A model generated the notes under the pieces. That model saw only the letters and a list, made by a program, of their open reading frames with translations, was not told the DNA's origin and did not search any database. The translations under genes and the position numbers were made by a program. A stretch of 53,846 nucleotides of DNA from Plantago elongata (lineage: Eukaryota; Streptophyta; Magnoliopsida; Lamiales; Plantaginaceae): assembly GCA_036897095.1 (NCBI GenBank), contig JAYMSP010000402.1, positions 1 to 53,846 on the forward strand, in the 5' to 3' direction. Shown one piece after another: positions 10,286 to 21,376 of the stretch (its first letter is position 1; every line of letters begins with the position of its first letter).

Positions 10286-11380
10286 GCAAGTTATTTGTAT
10301 CTTGGGATCCCTAGTATTCATTTCTCATGTGTGTATTTTATTTATGATTTAAATCAAACATAGTTCACCTTATGCTTCCAATTGTATTTAGAGAATGTTG
10401 CATTCCATCATTTTCCGTTCCACTAAATTTCTCAACAAAATATCATATTATATTCCAAATTCACTTAATTGCAAGATATTAACGTATGAATGTGAAATAC
10501 ATTATCTTAATCTTTTGGATGTGTTTTCGCTTGAACACTAAGATATTTTATATACATGTCAAGATAGGAAATATCCCTATAAGATCCAATGGTAGTTTTG
10601 TTAGAGGAACAAATGCAAGGTTGGAGACACTTGTAATTATAATAAACTAATTCGCGTAATGCGTTTGATTGAGTTTATATTATCATACGAACAAGGAATC
10701 AACATGGAGTCACCACCATCTAGTCGATGAATTCAGTGAGGTGGTAGATAGGATGGTCGATGGAGGATATTTGTTTACATATATTCATTAATAAAGTAGC
10801 ATCATTATTAAAATGAGAAACTTCCTAAACAAATGAAATGAGTAACATAAACCATCTCAGAATGTTGTTGATAGTCGATAAGTCATACACATCCAAATAG
10901 TACCACACATGGCAAAACTTCCGAATACTCGAGCATTCTAGACTCTCGAGTACTGGCATTTATGGGTTCCATTTTGATCTTATCCTGTGTTGTACTGCCT
11001 ATAAACATCTATTTACCTTTTTATCCCCCATCAGTCTGTTAAAAGTAGTAACAATTACTCGTACTAGCCTAGCTAGTAGCTACAAAGAAACAAGCAGTAC
11101 AAGGAGTAGAATAGAAATCAAAACAGCTAAATTTTCAATTAAGCCAACAGAGATATTTAACCCAACTACAGTTAAGTTAACTCAAAATTAAGCCAGTACA
11201 GATATTTTAAAAACAACCATAGTTCACTGGTACCGCTAACCATGGTTAAAATCCACCAGTATATTAACAACCCTATCCATTGCCAAATCCCAATCGACTA
11301 TGACAGTACCACTGGATTAACAATCTCTATACATTTGCAACACACCAATACGAAGATAAACAACAATTCCAAATTTCACG
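10286..11380. promoter_or_regulatory. Upstream region of the CCCH zinc-finger gene
   Basis: No other gene is supported in this stretch. A TATA-like CTATAAAC lies at 10999-11006, which would give a leader of roughly 350 bases before the first in-frame ATG of the zinc-finger gene at 11381. Such a leader would include an ATG in a strong context (ACCATGG at 11239-11245) that opens a 152-codon overlapping frame. The true start of transcription may therefore lie further downstream. The promoter position is inference. Confidence 0.35.
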
Positions 11381-12358
11381 ATGATGATGATCGGAGATCC
11401 ACCTCGTTCAAATCCAACCGTCCAAATCCCATCGTACAACCACCACTACGACGATCCAACGGCCCACATTCAGTCCCCAATAATCGACGCCTCTTTCGCC
11501 GCCTTACACCGCTACCTCCCGTCGAACACCTCCGACGACTTCGATTCCTTCTCCGACGACTTCGATTTCCCGTCGGACGCATTCTCATGCGACCATTTCC
11601 GAATGTTCGAATTCAAAGTGAAGAAATGCTCACGCGCCAGGTCACACGACTGGACCGAGTGTCCCTTCGCGCATCCCGGCGAGAAAGCTCGCCGCCGTGA
11701 CCCGAGGAAGCACCACTACTCCGGCACGGCGTGTCCTGAGTTTCGCAAGGGTTTGTGCAAGCGAGGCGACTCGTGCGAGTTCGCTCACGGCGTATTCGAG
11801 TGCTGGCTGCATCCGGCGAGGTACCGGACTCAGCCGTGTAAGGATGGGATACACTGCCGCAGGAGGATTTGTTTCTTCGCTCACACGCCTGATCAGCTTC
11901 GTGTTTTGGCGAACACGGATGAGGACTCGCCGAGTCAACTCAGTATTGGTGACTCATATTTTGTGCGAGGCTCGTTTTCGCCTCCTTCTTCAGACTCCTC
12001 TCCGCCTGTTTCGCCACTGAGTCAACTCGCCGAGTCGATGCGAGTGAAGATGAGCTTGGGGATGGGGCTGAGTGTGAGTCCGCCGTCGTGGAGGATGGGG
12101 ATTGGGTCGCCGAGGAGTCCGGTGAGGGCTGGGTTTATGAGCTTGCCTACGACGCCGTTTAAGCAGGTTACTCGGTCTGGACTCAGTGGGTTTGACTCGT
12201 GGAGAGTGGAGGAGGAGCAGGTTATGGAGAGGGTTGAGTCGGGAAGAGCTTTGAGGGAGAGGATTTATGAGAAGATTGGGAAGGAGAACTCGTTGGATCG
12301 GGCGGGTCGGGGTTGGATGGAACCCGATGTTGGGTGGGTTTCGGATCTTGTTAATTGA
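11381..12358 (+). CDS. RR-type tandem CCCH zinc-finger protein (AtTZF1-3-like)
   Basis: Intronless gene for a 325-residue protein. An arginine-rich segment with Cys70, Cys83, Cys94 and His98 (about 68-112, ending [10 protein letters not shown]) precedes the first CCCH finger at Cys118-X7-Cys-X5-Cys-X3-His136. [14 protein letters not shown] linker leads to the second finger at Cys153-X5-Cys-X4-Cys-X3-His168. The C-terminal half is rich in Ser and Pro. This is the plant RR-TZF family (Arabidopsis TZF1/CTH, TZF2, TZF3). Its members bind AU-rich RNA, act in mRNA decay in cytoplasmic granules, and affect ABA, GA and stress responses. The family is normally intronless, as here. The start is the first of three consecutive ATGs (11381, 11384, 11387); the others would shorten the protein by one or two residues. 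Which TZF paralogue it is cannot be settled by eye. Confidence 0.95.
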   Translation: MMMIGDPPRSNPTVQIPSYNHHYDDPTAHIQSPIIDASFAALHRYLPSNTSDDFDSFSDDFDFPSDAFSCDHFRMFEFKVKKCSRARSHDWTECPFAHPGEKARRRDPRKHHYSGTACPEFRKGLCKRGDSCEFAHGVFECWLHPARYRTQPCKDGIHCRRRICFFAHTPDQLRVLANTDEDSPSQLSIGDSYFVRGSFSPPSSDSSPPVSPLSQLAESMRVKMSLGMGLSVSPPSWRMGIGSPRSPVRAGFMSLPTTPFKQVTRSGLSGFDSWRVEEEQVMERVESGRALRERIYEKIGKENSLDRAGRGWMEPDVGWVSDLVN

Positions 12359-12765
12359 TTGGTTTTCCCGGGCTTTTAAGGCAGCCGTTTTGATTGATTG
12401 ATGTTTTGATGTGAATAGTAAGTTGACAGGACCAGACTGATCATTGAAGAAGAAGCAAAGCAAGCTCTACTTGTTTAGGTTGTAGATATATGGTTTAATT
12501 TGATTTCCGATCTGTTTCCGGTGAGGTTAAGTTGTTAAAGTTTAGTAGCTTGTTAATCTTCTATATTTTGTTGTGCTTAATTTTGTTTAGATTGGAGCTG
12601 CTGTTAAAAGGAGATGAGACTTGCACATTGTGTATGTTAATTTTTTTGTCTAAAGCTCCCAGATGAAATGAAATATTATGGGCTGCCATTTTGTTATTTC
12701 ATTCATTATCTTCTTGTTAATCTGAAATTATGTAAAATTCTTGTTCTTCGAGTCCTTGAGACTTA
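12359..12765. other. 3' flank of the zinc-finger gene
   Basis: T- and G-rich sequence expected of a plant 3' untranslated region, with AATGAAATGAAATATT (12665-12680) as a possible polyadenylation-enhancing region. It ends at the TTA (12763-12765) that flanks the next mobile element. The minus-strand ORF at 11990-12463 is an antisense shadow of the zinc-finger gene. Confidence 0.4.
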
Positions 12766-13899
12766 GGCTGGCTCTAATGGAGCTGTCGCGTACTCTGCGT
12801 CGTTTGTCGCGAGGCGCCCAATGTGTGTGTACGTGCGTTGTCACACGACGTGGCATTGCGCGGCATGCCTTGGTAGCAGTCGCTGCTGACAAGTGTCGCA
12901 CGTTGGGACAATGATAATATCTACGAAAATATATACTCATGATTATATATTTTTTAAATTTATAAATGAGACAAATCTAGATATTTTTCGGATCATCTCA
13001 ACTCTAACTTTTCTTTTCCTTTTAATTAAATTTAATAAACTCTCTTCATTTCAGAACACCCTATCCACTTTAATTTTTCGGTGAGATGGACACGGAGTAT
13101 TTTCAGCAGTTAAAAATAAACAAACCCGACAAATACCATGAGTATATGCAAGCTCACTTCAAAAACATTTCTTCCCAACCCCAACCGAGCCACGTTCGAC
13201 CTTTGTTTCAAAGCTACTACCAAGATTCCTACACTCAAAATTACCAATCATGCTTATGCAATTTTACGAAATTCGGCCCTTGCGCACAACAAAGTTATGC
13301 ACAAAAAGATTATGGATTGTTGCATAACACTCACAACATGATAGTTGAAGATGAGCCCCACAAATACCTAAATTATGACGAAGAAATTGAAGAGCTCGAA
13401 CAAGATATGCGTGAGCATGTACCGGATCTCATTGATGGAGTTCGTATCCATCAGACGCCGTCTACAATAAATACTATCCCGGAATACATGAACAATTTAC
13501 GCCGGATGCAACTAACAAACGACTTGATGGAAGATATTTGTATGCAAAATGAGATGGATCTTATCCAATCGAGATTGTGTGTTTGTTTATTTTGATGTTG
13601 TGTGTTGTGGGTCTGTTGCATTTTATTTTCGTTTAATTTTAAATTCCCCGCAATATGTTGTAATACATTCGTGGTTTGTTCTTTCTTAATAAATTATAAA
13701 ACATCTTCAATACAATGCAATTTGGTTAATTTGAACTTCTAAACAACCTTATAATATGTTAATTTTATAAAATAAAATAAAATAAAATAAGGTCACATAG
13801 CAACCACAACGTGATGATGGCGCGTTATTACTGCAGAAAAAATACGCGACGATGTGTTGTCGTATCACGACGAAACATCGTGACCTGTCCAGGATGGCC
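12766..13899 (+). mobile_element. Probable PIF/Harbinger-type element, non-autonomous
   Basis: The 1134-base segment is bounded by TTA on both sides (12763-12765 and 13900-13902). Its ends are imperfect inverted repeats (GGCTGGCTCTAATGGAGCTG against GGCCATCCTGGACAGGTC on the opposite strand), both followed by GTCGCG/GTCACG and CGTCG words. A TTA duplication with GG-starting termini is the usual PIF/Harbinger signature. The GC-rich subterminal regions (about 12780-12910 and 13800-13895) contrast with the AT-rich interior. It carries one ORF (13086-13595) but no recognisable transposase, so it is probably non-autonomous. An alternative is a captured host fragment. Confidence 0.55.
13086..13595 (+). 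CDS. Unknown 169-residue protein inside the PIF/Harbinger-like element
   Basis: Single uninterrupted frame from an ATG at 13086 to a TGA at 13595. The protein starts MDTEYFQQLKINKPDKYHEY, is rich in Gln, Asn and Tyr in its first half and acidic in the second (EEIEELEQDMREHV, near residues 98-111). It has no transmembrane segment, signal peptide or catalytic motif that I recognise. A short N-terminal stretch is like those of plant proteins often annotated as transposon- or NAM-associated, but this impression is weak. It lies wholly within the TTA-flanked element, so it may be a residual transposon gene or chance coding. Downstream AT-rich DNA at 13620-13700 could serve as a 3' end. Function unknown. 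Confidence 0.4.
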   Translation: MDTEYFQQLKINKPDKYHEYMQAHFKNISSQPQPSHVRPLFQSYYQDSYTQNYQSCLCNFTKFGPCAQQSYAQKDYGLLHNTHNMIVEDEPHKYLNYDEEIEELEQDMREHVPDLIDGVRIHQTPSTINTIPEYMNNLRRMQLTNDLMEDICMQNEMDLIQSRLCVCLF

Positions 13900-13902
13900 T
13901 TA

Positions 13903-15470
13903 GTTTGTCAACGTCTTTTATATCGTACTCTAGGAATTCCTAGATAGTGTGTTTATGTGGATACAAACAGAATAGTATTTGGATAAACTATTGAGGAAAT
14001 GTTAATTGTATGGGAAACCATGAGCTTTAACAAGGAGGCACCACGTACAAAAATTTCAACGGTTTATAGGGGTTTTGCACGTACTTTGAATGCAACTTGG
14101 TATTATTGTTTGTCGTTGAATTCAGATAGACCCATTGTGTGATATTCCCTATTCTCTAGTCACTACCGCCAACTCCAGGGGGATGAACAATACACAAAAT
14201 TTGTAAGTCGTGCGGGCCTAGATAGTTGGACCGCTAACTCCATGCAGAGGTTTGATGGGGACATTTGTTAATTTATATATTAAAATGAAGAATTTTAAAT
14301 GGAACCAACTAGTATATTACTATGTGATATAACAATTATCGATTGATGTTTGATTCTTAGAGTTTTGAGATATTTATGGATAATAAATCATTAGTATTAG
14401 TGAAGTAAACTTATAAATTTATTAAAAATTGCAAGCTAGGAACATCTAAACATTTACAATGTTTATGTGCACATATAAATTGAAAAGTGTTCATAACATT
14501 GATTTTAACAACTATTTATACCTTTTATAGTTTTCACCTATTTTATACATTTGAAATACACCGGTTTATTACACAATGCACGTTTACTTATACCAATTTT
14601 TGTTAATGCCTATCACATCACATGCATAATAGAATGGTGTTTAAATCCGACCTTGAAATTCAGAAGGCGAACTAAATATTTTTGCCATATATGATTTATT
14701 GTATCTTCTGTAAATTAAGTACATGAGTAAAAGTGTAACTAATAATTTTATTTGGGAACTGGGGGGAAAAAACTTACAACATGCATTATTTAAATTGAAA
14801 AACATCGTACACCAAGGCAAGTATAAAACAATTTGGACCGAATCGAGATCTAGAAGAGTGAAAGGCCATGGTAGGTCCATAACACAATCTTGTAACTCAA
14901 TCCGATCCAAGTGGAGATAAATACTGCTAGAAAGAATTTCACTTCACCATACAAAGACTCTACGAACGATCTGCTTTCTAAGTGAGTTTACGATAATCAG
15001 GATAGTAGGATAATATTAATAATATAACATTAGTTTAGCAAATACCACTTGTTTTTGTCGGCCCAAAACTTATCTAAGTTGGACTGAGTAATGTATTAAT
15101 TAACCATGATTAGATGTTGACGTGACGTGGATAACCTATCATCCGATAAACATGTTAGTCTTATCCCTTAATCCGATTCATCATTAGTCGATGCACTTTT
15201 AAACTCATCTACGTTTCATAATTTATCGTTCGACTTAGCAAATTTAGTAATAGAGACAACAAAAGATACGCGGTTTCTTTCCGGAATGAATTCGACTCCA
15301 AGTAACTTTTTCGTACGTAATGAGAGGAAACAAACTTGTTTAACAAAGAAAAGGTCTACACAGTTTTCTATTCAATTTGTTTGTGTTCATCAATGTAATG
15401 AACATATTTAGCCTATGTCCATTCTATAGAAGAACATATCGACTAGGCAAAATCAGTTATGTTTGATTAC
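13903..15470. other. Intergenic DNA, nothing recognised
   Basis: No supported gene or repeat family. The overlapping plus/minus ORFs at 14641-14920 have no domain and sit in low-complexity AT-rich DNA. Confidence 0.45.
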
Positions 15471-15477
15471 AACATGT

Positions 15478-15650
15478 CACACTCCCCTACCTCGATGCAC
15501 CCATTGGGCCGGGCGAGCGAGTTCACGGTGGTAAGGAAAAGTAGACCGAAGGATCCTTCCAGTCTCCGGTGGCTCCTGGTCACCTGGAAGTCGTTGTGAA
15601 CTGCTCCAGACTTCAAGGGGGAAGACTCATATGTTATTTTCTTGATTATT
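15478..15650 (+). repeat. GC-rich LTR-like or repeat fragment
   Basis: Starts TGTCACACTCCCCTACCTCG, a kind of start seen in plant LTRs. It stays GC-rich for about 170 bases (CCCATTGGGCCGGGCGAGCG, GGTGGCTCCTGGTCACC) and then returns abruptly to AT-rich DNA. No TATA box, primer-binding site or far boundary was found. It may be a piece of a retrotransposon. Confidence 0.25.
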
Positions 15651-16091
15651 TAGGTAACAAAGTGAGCAAATAAAATGACAAAATGCAACAGTTCAACACT
15701 ATATTAAAACTTAACCCGAGTTAATAAATTGAGGAACCCCAAGAAAGGGATATTATTGTAAGAAACTGTGGATGGATGATCACATAGTTTAACAGGAAAA
15801 CTCAAAATAATGAGCCTTTTTCTTCTTCAATAATATCTCCATTATCCTAGTACTTACCTACCTAGTTTACTTCAATCCCACAACTCAGTAGCCACCGGGT
15901 TTATCATCAACAATCATACTTCCTTTCCTCAAAACCACACAATAATTCATTTTATTTATTTATGCGACAAAAAGGCAATTCAAGTAGTTAGGAATATTGA
16001 CTCTGAAGTCCCTTGAAGGTCGTCTCAAATTCTGAATTATCATACTGATTACCGAACATGGTGGAGGTGGGGTTGTGTAAAAGAAAAATTA
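15651..16091. other. Intergenic DNA, nothing recognised
   Basis: No supported gene. The stretch ends at the TTA that flanks the third MITE copy. Confidence 0.4.
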
Positions 16092-16248
16092 GGGACCGAT
16101 TGGTATAAAATTTAAATGGACATTTGGATGAATCTTAGTAAAATTTTATTTTGAATGGAATTAAAATGGGGTATTTAAAGTGTATTTTAGGCAAATTAAT
16201 GTTCATCGATTCAAATGGACCGATTATAATCGTATAACAAACAGCCCC
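16092..16248 (+). mobile_element. Tourist-like MITE, copy C
   Basis: 157 bases starting GGGACCGATTGG and ending CAAACAGCCCC, flanked by TTA on both sides (16089-16091 and 16249-16251). The interior matches copies A and B, including GAATGGAATTAAAATGGGG, a GTATTTTAGGCAAATTA block and GTTCATCGATTCAAATGG. Of the three copies it shows the cleanest TTA duplication and so sets the family's class. Confidence 0.75.
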
Positions 16249-16251
16249 TTA

Positions 16252-18889
16252 GTTGTACAATTAATATACAACAATACACAATTTATAATGGATAAAAATC
16301 TACAATTTATCAACAAAGCAGCACGATTAATAAATAATATTACATGATTTCAGGACTCTCTTAAAAACTTAAATTTTTACTAGTTTTTATATGTATATAT
16401 TATATATTAGAAGTGCAACTATAGTGTAATTTTGATAGGCGTAAGCGGAAAAAGTATGAAGGAGAATTTACGTGTATGGAAGTAGTGATATATTATCTCA
16501 TCGGATAAGAATAGCAAAACTAATCAAATAATCTTGCATTGGAATAAAATTCACACTACAAATAAATTCGATTCTATCATCAATAATATGCCTTTCATTT
16601 GATAGGCTGAAGGGAAGAAAGCAGCAGAGCAGGCCGACAAAAAAAGATGTAGCAATCCATTAACATATGTACGATTTGCACGAAACAAAGGTGCTGCATA
16701 AAAAGCAGCAAAAACTACATGAATTTGTGAGTGGATGTGCTTTCTCGAACTCTATCACTACTCGATCACTACCTTTTGCCTCTAAAGACGGAGCCACCTC
16801 AATATGGACATGTAGTTCTTCGGAGTTCGGATTAATTTTGTGTGGAAAATTGCAATGAAACTAGAACAATTTTAGTTTGCACACACACATGCATTAGCCA
16901 TCCCTAATCTTTTTTCCCTTTCCACTCTCTTGAGTACTGATGGATCCATAAATTTAATTCAATTTATTGGGAGCATAAGTTATTAGCTAGGTCACCCTAA
17001 AGCTTACTTAGTAGTACTCTTTCTATGTAACAAATCAAAGTCGGGTTGTATTATTGACTCAAGTAATATAAAATTTTGATCTGAGTATATGATTAAACAT
17101 ATTTTTATGCACAATCTTGATTACGTAATTTAATTATTTTCCGAAATATATACTTCTATAGGTAGAAAAAATTTAAGAAATATTTATCGGATAAAATTCA
17201 CCATAATTATAACTAAACTATTATTCGTAATTTAGATGAGACTCATGCGTGTCTCGTTGTGCCCCCAAGTCCCAACCCATGTCTTCACACATGGTGATGA
17301 CTGAGTTTAAAATTTGAGGCTAGCCATGTATGAGTTGATTATTTTTACATTTCCATTCCGTACATATAGCTAGTTATTCTTGCAACTTGCAAGAAAGTAT
17401 ACCAAGACTTCCGAATTCTTGGGAAAGTCGGTAGTTAGATTCTAATCAAGCAATCGACATGTTCGATCAATAAGATGCGCCGCAAAAACGAAAGATTATA
17501 CATGAACAAAGAACAGTTCCTCAAGACCGCAATGTCCCCTCCCATGCCATTAGCTTGTTCCCTGCCAAGTAGCATCATTTCATGCTCATTAGATTCAGGA
17601 CAAATTCAGGAACGGACATAAAACGAAATTTATAAGCAATAGTTATAATAATTTAAGAGTTCGACCCATCTAAAACTCCTCTTCCTGAACTTCAAATTAT
17701 AGGACGGATAATATTTAGACCTAGTCTAGAAGTATGGAATATTTATAGTTACTAGGGTGCTATTTATTAACCCCAATTCTTGACACACTTGAGGATTATG
17801 AGCTAACCTCACTATGAACAATCTAAGATTTGGGTAAAGACTACTTCTTTTATCTGCCAAATTAAAAAGTAAAACAGGAAGACCAACATTAATTTACCTT
17901 GTAAATATCGTTTGAGTGCAAGACTAAAAAACCTAGCTTGCAGGTTCAGCATGTGATACAATTTTAATGCAACCATATTTTTGTCAATATTTATCTTTAG
18001 CGATTAAATGTTAAACCGTGGCGATTTCAGAGTTTCCGATCAGTATCGACTATCGCCAAGATTATAATCCATCCATAATTGGTCTGAGAACTACTAATGC
18101 AGTGCTTATCAACATGGAGTATATATATGGACTAGCTAGATACCTTCGATGTACAGCGTGGGCCATCTTTTTTTTGTTTGAATTGGGCTTAGAGAGTTCC
18201 AATGTCCAGATAGAAATTGTTTGGTTTGCGAAGTCCAAATGCTGTAGCTACTACTAGTAGCCCATTGGCCAACAATTCAATTTGTTTGCCAAGTCCGAAT
18301 CTCTTGCATTAAAGGAGCCATATTTCATTTGGGGTGACACCATTTCATTAAATTACGTAAGGTTTTGTATATTAATACTAAATTTTTTCATGTATACCCA
18401 TACAAACTAATGAACCCGCACTCATACGAACCTTCTAACATGTTGATTCAAAGCATAATCCATACTGTTAAACTACTAAACGAATGCAAATTAGGTACCA
18501 TAGTACAGGACCGGTCCGAAAAATGTAAGGTCCCATATGACTCTTTAAATTAAACCTTAAATAATCAACTAGATACCTGCCATAATCAACTAAAGAAAGT
18601 TATAATTAATCATATTAAGTAGTATATTAATAAAGAAAGTTATAATAACAATAAAAAAATTTACCTACACATATTGATATTACGTAGTTTGAAGTTATTT
18701 TTTACTCACTAATCAATATAGTATGTGAACATAGGCTCGGAGCCCCAAAACAAATGAGGTCCCTGCAGTTGATCAACTCATATGATGCCTAGGCCGGGTC
18801 TATTTAGGCCAGGTCTGTTACAATACAAAAGTATGACATGCAAACGTTGGTGATATTTTTTTTCGTATATGAAAGTGTTAATCATACAA
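16252..18889. other. Gene-poor intergenic DNA
   Basis: About 2.6 kb with no supported gene. ORFs at 16667-16858, 18018-18257 and 18365-18553 have no recognisable domain and no family-like start. No clear repeat boundary was found. Simple AT runs are frequent (for example TATATATTATATATTAG near 16393). Confidence 0.45.
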
Positions 18890-20110
18890 AATTTGCCATG
18901 GACCATGGCTTGAAACGTATTTTATTTTAAGTACACTAGAGTAAAACGTCAATTTAAGTGCATTAAAATGAGAGTGATCAATTTGGGTATAATACTGCAA
19001 CCACTCGTCTAATTGAGAAATTTCGGTCGATTTTCCGATCCAATTGAAGACGTAGCTGACGGACGTGCAATTTCCCCCCCAAATTCGTATTTGACTCGTA
19101 TTTTTGTATTTGAAATTTCAATACGGGACACGTGTCGCGTTCACGTTAATTCTCGGTATAAATTGTGTATTATAATTATAAAATTATTTTAAAAATTATG
19201 AAAAATATTTTAAAAATTATAAAACTTTATTTTACATTTTTTTACAAATAATAAAAAATTTACATTTTTTACAAATAATAAAAAAATTAAAAACACATTA
19301 GCTAATTTATGGGTATAAATTGTTTAATACAATTTTAAAATATTTTCAAAAATATAATTATTTTACATTTTATTACATACTAATTAAAAAATTCAAAAAA
19401 TCAAAAACACAATTTGCTACATTAAACTTTCATTTGGGTTTTTGAATTTTATAAGTGATTCGTCTTTTTTTATTGTAGCAAATTGCATTTTTTAAATTTA
19501 TTTATTTATTTTATATGTAATAAAATGTAAAATATTTTTTATATTTTTAAAAATATCTTTCAGAATTGTTTACATTATTTTTTAATTATATTAAACATTT
19601 TATACCCAGAAATTACAAGAGAGTGACACATGTCCCTATTTCAATTTGAATTTCAAAAATTTGAGTCAAATACTAGTCAACTGTCAGAATATGAGAGCTG
19701 TGTAGCTAATGCGATTTTAATTTAATTTTTTTTCCTAAATGTAAAATATATTTTTATAATTTTTAAATATTTTTCATAATTTTAAAATAATTTTATAATT
19801 ATAATACACAATTTATACCGAGAATTAACATGGACGCAACACGTATTCCATATTTAAATTTTAAATACAAAAATACGTGTCAAATACGAATTAAATACGA
19901 ACTTGGAGAGACATCGCACGTTCGGCGACCACGTCATCAATTTGATCGAAAAATCGATTGAAATTCTTCAATTGAATGGGTGGTTAGTAATAGTATATTC
20001 AAATTAATCATTCTTACTTTAATATATTTAAATTGATGGTGTATATAATTCTATTATACTTAAAATAAATTCAAACACCGTGACTGATCATGTATTTTTC
20101 TCCAACAAAT
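18890..20110. mobile_element. Large near-palindromic element (probable non-autonomous TIR transposon)
   Basis: Almost the whole segment folds on itself about a centre near 19440-19460. Matching words in inverse order include TTTCGGTCGATTTTCCGATC (left) against the right-arm copy near 19945; CTCGGTATAAATTGTGTATT against AATACACAATTTATACCGAG; AATTTGCTACA near 19412 against TGTAGCAAATT near 19475; and, at the outer ends, TATTTTATTTTAAGTA against TACTTAAAATAAAT. The right arm carries an extra segment (about 19615-19700) that resembles another right-arm part at 19830-19900, so it has a local duplication. No coding region is present. A Mutator-like foldback element is the likeliest class; no target duplication was confirmed. 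Confidence 0.65.
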
Positions 20111-20658
20111 TAAGAAATGGCCATGGGAGAGGTGATTCAAATGGCAATGTATTCCCACGCTTGTAACTCACACATACACCGTGATGACACCATTTAAAGA
20201 AACACATACATGTGACAAATCTCCCGGAAGATCTTTTCGAATTTCATTTCTTCCTCAAAATCTCAATATTATATTGGTGGTCCATATAGTACGTATTCAT
20301 TTACTAACACTGAATTTTGTAGCAGGAGTGGAACAAGTAATGAAATTCAAAGGTTCGAAATGCCACTTTCAATTCATGGGGTGAAATAGGAAAGCAAATA
20401 TAACCTTTACATTTGAAGGTGAGGTAAATGTTATTTTGAAAATTTAATGCTATCCCCTCTAACCTGCATCGCAACTTAAAATTTTATAAAAGTAATCAAT
20501 TGGACTAGACACTTATAAAAAAGAGGCCCGCCCCTTTTATCGTTTTCGTTGACATTATAGTTACGAAACTTTTTCACATTTTGAATAGAAACAACATATA
20601 TTTCTTCTGCTATAAATATAGTTAAATTGTATTTTTTCAATGAAGTTGAATTTTATTA
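20111..20658. other. Intergenic DNA, nothing recognised
   Basis: No supported gene. The ORF at 20181-20384 lacks any recognisable domain. Confidence 0.4.
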
Positions 20659-20870
20659 CTCCCTTCGTTCTGAAAAACTTCATATATTAAAGTTGGCATA
20701 TAGTTTTATATGAAAAATTAAAGTAATAGTAAAAATTAAAGAAGGTGGTGAAAATTGTAATTTAGTGATAAAATGTGTACTTTATTTGTAAAGTTGAGAT
20801 TTTTTATTATTTATTAGTGGTACGGTAATTTATTTTTTTGATAATGTATGAAATTTTATGGAATGGATAT
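20659..20870 (+). mobile_element. Stowaway-like MITE remnant
   Basis: Begins CTCCCTTCGTTCT directly after TA, one mismatch group away from CTCCCTCCGTTTC, the widely conserved Stowaway terminal repeat of Tc1/mariner type. The interior is AT-rich. The right end is decayed (ATGGAATGGATATAAAT near 20858), so its TIR and TA duplication cannot be confirmed. Confidence 0.5.
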
Positions 20871-21376
20871 AAATGATAATGTATAAAGTTATTAGGTGCG
20901 GTACGGTTTAACAATTTTGTGGTTGCAAAATTGGTCTTCCCGACCACTTTTCTCAATGATTTTTCTCACGTGCCATAGTGCCAAGTTTAAATTAGTCTTC
21001 CATAGCACTGTTTACTCATGTGTTAAAACAACTAAACCATTTAAGTCCAGTTCATACTAGCAACATGTGATGGAACTTCACAAAGGTAAATTTCCAAATG
21101 ATTTCCAAGAAGCATAATCTTGACCAATACAAATATCATGGAACTATAGGCAGGCACAAATAGACAAAGACAAAGCATATGGATCCTTAAAATCCACACG
21201 AAGTCAGGCTTTACTTAAAAGACCATCTCAATAAAAACACTCACACTTTTGGCAACTGAACAGGACTGTTGCTTTGCATATCTTTGGATGCTTTTAAGGT
21301 TGTTCTTTCTTCACATATAGAACAAATAAATCATTGGTTTTTTGTGACTGTTTTAACAAAGAGAACTAGTGAAGTT
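20871..21376. promoter_or_regulatory. Upstream region of the MYB gene
   Basis: No other gene is supported. The MYB reading frame stays open upstream to about 21269, but the conserved family start at 21377 is preferred. No convincing TATA box could be placed. Confidence 0.35.

Noticed and set aside
11990-12463. 157-residue minus-strand ORF with Arg- and Pro-rich sequence
   Set aside because: Antisense to the zinc-finger coding region, GC-driven openness, no domain.
18018-18257. 79-residue ORF
   Set aside because: No recognisable domain, no intron signals and no family similarity in a gene-poor stretch.
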